NCBI GenBank assembly: GCA_017305835.1 | Contig: JAFKJY010000092.1 | Span: 1 to 36,059 of the forward strand | From: Hyphomicrobiales bacterium | GTDB taxonomy: Bacteria > Pseudomonadota > Alphaproteobacteria > Rhizobiales > Rhizobiaceae | Reading direction: 5' to 3' | DNA: 36,059 bases | Part shown: in pieces, positions 33,049 to 36,059 of the stretch | How the letters are laid out: every line of letters begins with the position of its first letter | Position numbering within the stretch: position 1 is the stretch's first letter | Notes under the pieces: model-generated | Database searches by the model: none | What the model saw: the letters and a program-made list of their open reading frames with translations, nothing else | Told to the model about the DNA's origin: nothing | Position numbers and translations under genes: made by a program

Positions 33049-34472
33049 CGAAACTGCTGACGCCCGACATCTGCGTGATCGGCGCCGGCGCAGGCGGACT
33101 GACCGTCGCGGCCGGCGCTGCCGCCTTCGGCGTCCCGGTGGTGCTCGTCGAGAAGGGCCGGATGGGCGGCGACTGCCTCAATTTCGGCTGCGTGCCCTCC
33201 AAGGCGCTGATCGCGGCGGCCAGCCTCGCGGCCGAGATGCGCGGCGCCGGCCGCTTCGGCATCGCCAGCGTCGAGCCCGACGTCGACTTCCGCGCCGTCC
33301 ACCGCCACGTGCAGTCGGCGATCGCGGCGATCGCGCCCAACGATTCGGCCGAGCGCTTCGGCGCCATGGGCGTGCAGGTGATCGCGGCCGAGGCCCGCTT
33401 CCGCGACCGGCGCACGGTGCTGGCCGGCGAGCACGAGATTCGCGCCCGGCGCTTCGTCATCGCCACCGGCTCGCGGCCGATCGTACCGCCGATCCCCGGG
33501 CTCGGCGAGGTCGGCTACCTGACCAACGAGACCGTGTTCGACCTGACCCGCCGGCCGAGCCACCTGCTCGTGATCGGCGGCGGGCCGGCAGGCCTCGAGC
33601 TGGCACAGGCGCACCGCCGCCTCGGCTGCCAGGTGACCGTGGTCGAGGCGGCGACGCCGCTCGCCGGCGAGGACCCCGAGCTCGCCGCCTTCGTGCTGCG
33701 CGCTCTGCGGGCCGACGGCGTCGACATCCGCACCGAGACCTCCGTCGTGCGGGTCGAGCCGCGCGGCCGCAGCGGCGTGCGCGCTCTGCTCGACAGCGGC
33801 GGCACGGCGCAGATCGTCGACGCCTCGCACATCCTCGTCGCCGCGGGCCGGCGCCCGGCGCTCGACGGGCTCGACCTCGACAAGGCCGGCATCCGCCACG
33901 ACGAGAGGGGGATCCGGGTGGGCGACGGGCTGCGCACCAGCAACCGCTGGGTCTACGCGATCGGCGACGCGGCCGGCGGCCCGCAATTCACCCACGTAGC
34001 CGGCCATCACGGCGGCCAGGTGCTGCGGCCGCTGCTGTTCCGGCTGTCGGCCCGAGCCAACCACGCGGCGATGCCGCGCGTCACCTTCACCCGGCCCGAG
34101 CTCGCGCAGGTCGGCCTGACGGAAGCGCAGGCGCGCGCCGTCCACCGCCGCATCGCCGTGCTGCGCTGGCCCTATGGCGAGAACGACCGGGCGCAGGCGG
34201 AGCGCGCCACCGAAGGGCTCGTCAAGCTGATCGCCGGCCCCGGCGGCCGTATCCTCGGCGTCGGCATCGTGGGCGCCGGCGCGGGCGAGCTGATCGGGAC
34301 GTGGCAGCTCGCGCTGTCGAAGGACATGCGGCTCAAGGACATGGCGGCCTGGGTGCCGCCCTACCCGACGCTGTCGGAAATTGGCAAGCGCGCCGCGATC
34401 TCGTATTTTGCGCCACAGGCGCGCCGGCCGTCGGTGCGCCGGCTGGTGCGCCTGTTGCGCCGCTTCGGCTAG
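33045..34472 (+). CDS. FAD-dependent pyridine nucleotide-disulfide oxidoreductase (MerA/lipoamide-dehydrogenase-like)
   Basis: A 475-residue flavoprotein. The FAD-binding ICVIGAGAGGLTVA opens it, then comes the redox-active GGDCLNFGCVPSK (Cys44, Cys49), NAD(P)-binding VIGGGPAGLELAQ, and YAIGDAAGGPQFTHVAGHHGG. The C-terminal dimerisation domain ends in VPPYPTLSEIGKR, where lipoamide dehydrogenase and glutathione reductase carry His-Pro-Thr (the catalytic base) but this one has Tyr. It lacks the N-terminal HMA domain and C-terminal vicinal cysteines of true mercuric reductase. Flavoproteins of this kind are often paired with TVP38-type membrane proteins, as here. The electron acceptor is unknown. 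Confidence 0.9.
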   Translation: MTKLLTPDICVIGAGAGGLTVAAGAAAFGVPVVLVEKGRMGGDCLNFGCVPSKALIAAASLAAEMRGAGRFGIASVEPDVDFRAVHRHVQSAIAAIAPNDSAERFGAMGVQVIAAEARFRDRRTVLAGEHEIRARRFVIATGSRPIVPPIPGLGEVGYLTNETVFDLTRRPSHLLVIGGGPAGLELAQAHRRLGCQVTVVEAATPLAGEDPELAAFVLRALRADGVDIRTETSVVRVEPRGRSGVRALLDSGGTAQIVDASHILVAAGRRPALDGLDLDKAGIRHDERGIRVGDGLRTSNRWVYAIGDAAGGPQFTHVAGHHGGQVLRPLLFRLSARANHAAMPRVTFTRPELAQVGLTEAQARAVHRRIAVLRWPYGENDRAQAERATEGLVKLIAGPGGRILGVGIVGAGAGELIGTWQLALSKDMRLKDMAAWVPPYPTLSEIGKRAAISYFAPQARRPSVRRLVRLLRRFG

Positions 34473-34612
34473 GATGTGTCGATATTCAGGTGAGGACGGC
34501 CTGCAAATGCCGGTTTTCTGCGCATCCGGTACTCATGTACGGAACGTACACTCCGTTCCGGTTCTCGAAAGCCGGCATTTTCGGCTCGTCCTGACCTGAA
34601 TCTCGACACATC
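34473..34612. repeat. 140-bp near-perfect palindromic element (MITE-like)
   Basis: The two arms (about 65 bp each) are near-complete inverted copies. The outer ends GATGTGTCGA and TCGACACATC are perfect; ATTCAGGT, AGGACG, AAATGCCGG and TTTC follow in the left arm with complements in the right. The centre holds TGTACGGAACGTACA. It begins immediately after the flavoprotein stop and ends 35 bp before the histidine kinase start. It is either a terminator-like hairpin or a small non-autonomous mobile element; no transposase or target duplication was found. Confidence 0.85.
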
Positions 34613-34647
34613 CGGAGCGCGCGGCCGCGCAGGCTGGAGAAGGCAGC

Positions 34648-36059
34648 TTGAACGAAGTCGACACCACATCCGCCGAGCGCAGCGTCCCGCTGACGCGGGG
34701 CCTGTCGACCAAGCTGCTTTTGCTGACGATCCTGTTCGTGCTGCTGGCCGAGGTGCTGATCTTCCTGCCGTCGGTCGCCAATTTCCGGCTGCAATGGCTG
34801 GGCGAGCGGCTGGGCACGGCGGCGGCCGTGTCTGCCGTGCTGATGCAGGGCGACCCGATGAGCCTGCCGCGCAGCGCGCAGGACGACATCCTCGCCGCGA
34901 TCGGCGCCAAGGCGATCGCCGTGCGCGACGCCGGCGTGTCGCGGCTGCTGATCGTGGCCGACATGCCGCCGCAGGTCGACGAGCAGGTCGACATCGCCGG
35001 CACGCCGCCGCTCACGGCAATCGGGCAGGCGCTCGACACGCTGTTCTTCGGCGGCGACCGGCTGCTCAGGGCCTACGGGCCGGTCGGCGACGCCACCAAG
35101 GAATACGAGATCATCATCCCCGACACGCGGCTGCGCGGGGCGATGCTGATCTATGCGCGCAACGTGGCCGGCCTGTCGCTGATCATCTCGCTGATCACCG
35201 CGGGCCTCGTCTTCTACGCGATCAACCGCATGATGATCGGGCCGGTCAGGACGATGACGCGCTCCATGCTCGCCTTCGCCGCCGCTCCCGACGATCCCGG
35301 CCGCGTCATCGTGCCCAGCCGGCGCGGCGACGAGATCGGCGTGGCCGAGCGCGAGCTCGCGGCGATGCAGACCCACCTGCAGCGCACGCTGGGCGAGCAG
35401 AAGCACCTCGCCGACCTGGGGCTGGCCGTCTCCAAGATCAACCACGACATGCGCAACATCCTGGCCTCGGCGCAGCTCATGTCGGACCGGCTGCGCGAGG
35501 TGCGCGACCCTACCGTGCAGTCCTTCGCGCCGAAGCTTCTGCGCGCGCTCGACCGCGCCGTCGCCTACAGCGAGGGCGTGCTCGCCTATGGCCGCGCGCA
35601 GGAGGCCGCGCCGGCGCGCCGGCGGCTGCGGCTCGCGACGCTGGTCGCCGAGGTCGAGGGCCTGCTCGGCATCGACCCGGCCACCGGCATCGAGTTCGAC
35701 AACGCGGTGGACGGCGGCTTCGAGATCGACGCCGACCCGGAGCAGCTCTTCCGCGTCCTCATCAACCTGTCGCGCAACGCCGTGCAGGCGATGTCGGGCG
35801 AACGCGAGCACGCCGTGGTCCGCCGCCTGACGATCTCGGCCGAGCGGCAGGGCTCGGTGGCGCGCGTGCTGGTCGCCGACACCGGCCCCGGCCTGCCGAA
35901 GAAGGCGCGCGAGAACCTGTTCGCCGCCTTCCGTGGCTCGGCCCGCAGCGGCGGCACGGGACTCGGCCTGGCCATCGCGCAGGAGCTGGTGCGCGCCCAT
36001 GGCGGCTCGCTCGAGCTGGTCGAGACCAAGGGCACCGGCACCACCTTCGCCGTCACCAT
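34648..36059 (+). CDS. Sensor histidine kinase, partial (cut by window end)
   Basis: An open frame from the TTG at 34648 (GGAGAAGG just upstream) runs off the window end; 470 full codons are visible. Residues about 23-45 and 170-195 are membrane helices flanking a periplasmic domain of about 120 residues. A HAMP-like linker follows (PVRTMTRSMLAFA), then the phosphoacceptor H-box SKINHDMRNIL (His266). The ATPase domain has an N-box LINLSRNAVQAM, a G1 box DTGPGLPKK and a G2 box GGTGLGLAIAQ. It senses an unknown periplasmic signal and phosphorylates a response regulator; none is visible here, so the partner should lie downstream. The start immediately follows the 140-bp palindrome. Confidence 0.92.
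   Translation, partial: MNEVDTTSAERSVPLTRGLSTKLLLLTILFVLLAEVLIFLPSVANFRLQWLGERLGTAAAVSAVLMQGDPMSLPRSAQDDILAAIGAKAIAVRDAGVSRLLIVADMPPQVDEQVDIAGTPPLTAIGQALDTLFFGGDRLLRAYGPVGDATKEYEIIIPDTRLRGAMLIYARNVAGLSLIISLITAGLVFYAINRMMIGPVRTMTRSMLAFAAAPDDPGRVIVPSRRGDEIGVAERELAAMQTHLQRTLGEQKHLADLGLAVSKINHDMRNILASAQLMSDRLREVRDPTVQSFAPKLLRALDRAVAYSEGVLAYGRAQEAAPARRRLRLATLVAEVEGLLGIDPATGIEFDNAVDGGFEIDADPEQLFRVLINLSRNAVQAMSGEREHAVVRRLTISAERQGSVARVLVADTGPGLPKKARENLFAAFRGSARSGGTGLGLAIAQELVRAHGGSLELVETKGTGTTFAVT

Noticed and set aside
34486..36000. A 504-residue ORF on the minus strand opposite the histidine kinase
   Set aside because: It is an antisense shadow; the plus strand carries the complete set of histidine kinase motifs in an open frame running off the window.

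Overview
The window is high-GC DNA (codons ending mostly in G or C) from an alphaproteobacterium, most likely of the Hyphomicrobiales (Rhizobiales; a Mesorhizobium/Aminobacter-like lineage). This placement is inferred from a BA14K-family secreted protein, an Mrp ATPase of the rhizobial type, a soluble FdsGBACD-type formate dehydrogenase, and many palindromic intergenic repeats of the kind common in rhizobia. No tRNA, rRNA, CRISPR array, phage or transposase gene was seen.

Left part (1-13.4 kb). The window opens inside a nonribosomal-peptide-synthetase-like protein (end of an adenylation domain, carrier domain, thioesterase with a cysteine nucleophile, and an extra C-terminal domain). Tail to tail with it lie a cytochrome P450 gene carrying an apparent one-base frameshift and an amidohydrolase; together they look like the edge of a small biosynthetic cluster. 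Then come a BA14K protein, a DUF924 protein and an acyl-CoA ligase fused to a roughly 200-residue Lys/Ala/Pro-rich N-terminus. An 810-bp gene-free stretch follows, holding palindromic repeats and a hairpin-dense segment that could be an RNA. Next are a HAD phosphatase overlapping glucose-6-phosphate isomerase (pgi), a divergent MocR-type regulator, and a CoxG-like SRPBCC protein.

Middle (13.5-22.1 kb). A PaaG-type enoyl-CoA isomerase/hydratase and an Mrp-type Fe-S carrier ATPase lie on the minus strand, separated by inverted arrays of a 7-bp repeat. A CecR-like TetR regulator with a clear palindromic operator heads an efflux operon (HlyD-type adaptor, ABC ATPase, single ABC permease), resembling E. 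coli ybiH-ybhGFSR in condensed form. A large secreted caspase-family protein follows on the opposite strand; it has one degenerate and one intact caspase-like domain.

Right part (22.2-36 kb). A LysR regulator precedes the NAD-dependent molybdenum formate dehydrogenase operon: fdsG, fdsB, fdsA, an unrecognised 78-residue ORF, fdhD (fdsC) and fdsD, mostly joined by 4- to 11-bp overlaps. Then come a membrane GGDEF protein with an altered signature, a small membrane protein, a cytosine-deaminase-like amidohydrolase, a TVP38/TMEM64 membrane protein overlapping a flavin disulfide oxidoreductase, a 140-bp near-perfect palindromic element, and a sensor histidine kinase cut by the window end.

No wholly new multi-gene system is evident. 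The observations most worth following are the acyl-CoA ligase with a histone-H1-like tail, the pseudo-caspase/caspase tandem protein, the extra small ORF in the fds operon, the hairpin-dense intergenic segment at about 8.45-8.68 kb, and the mobile-looking heptamer arrays, one of which forms the end of the adaptor gene.
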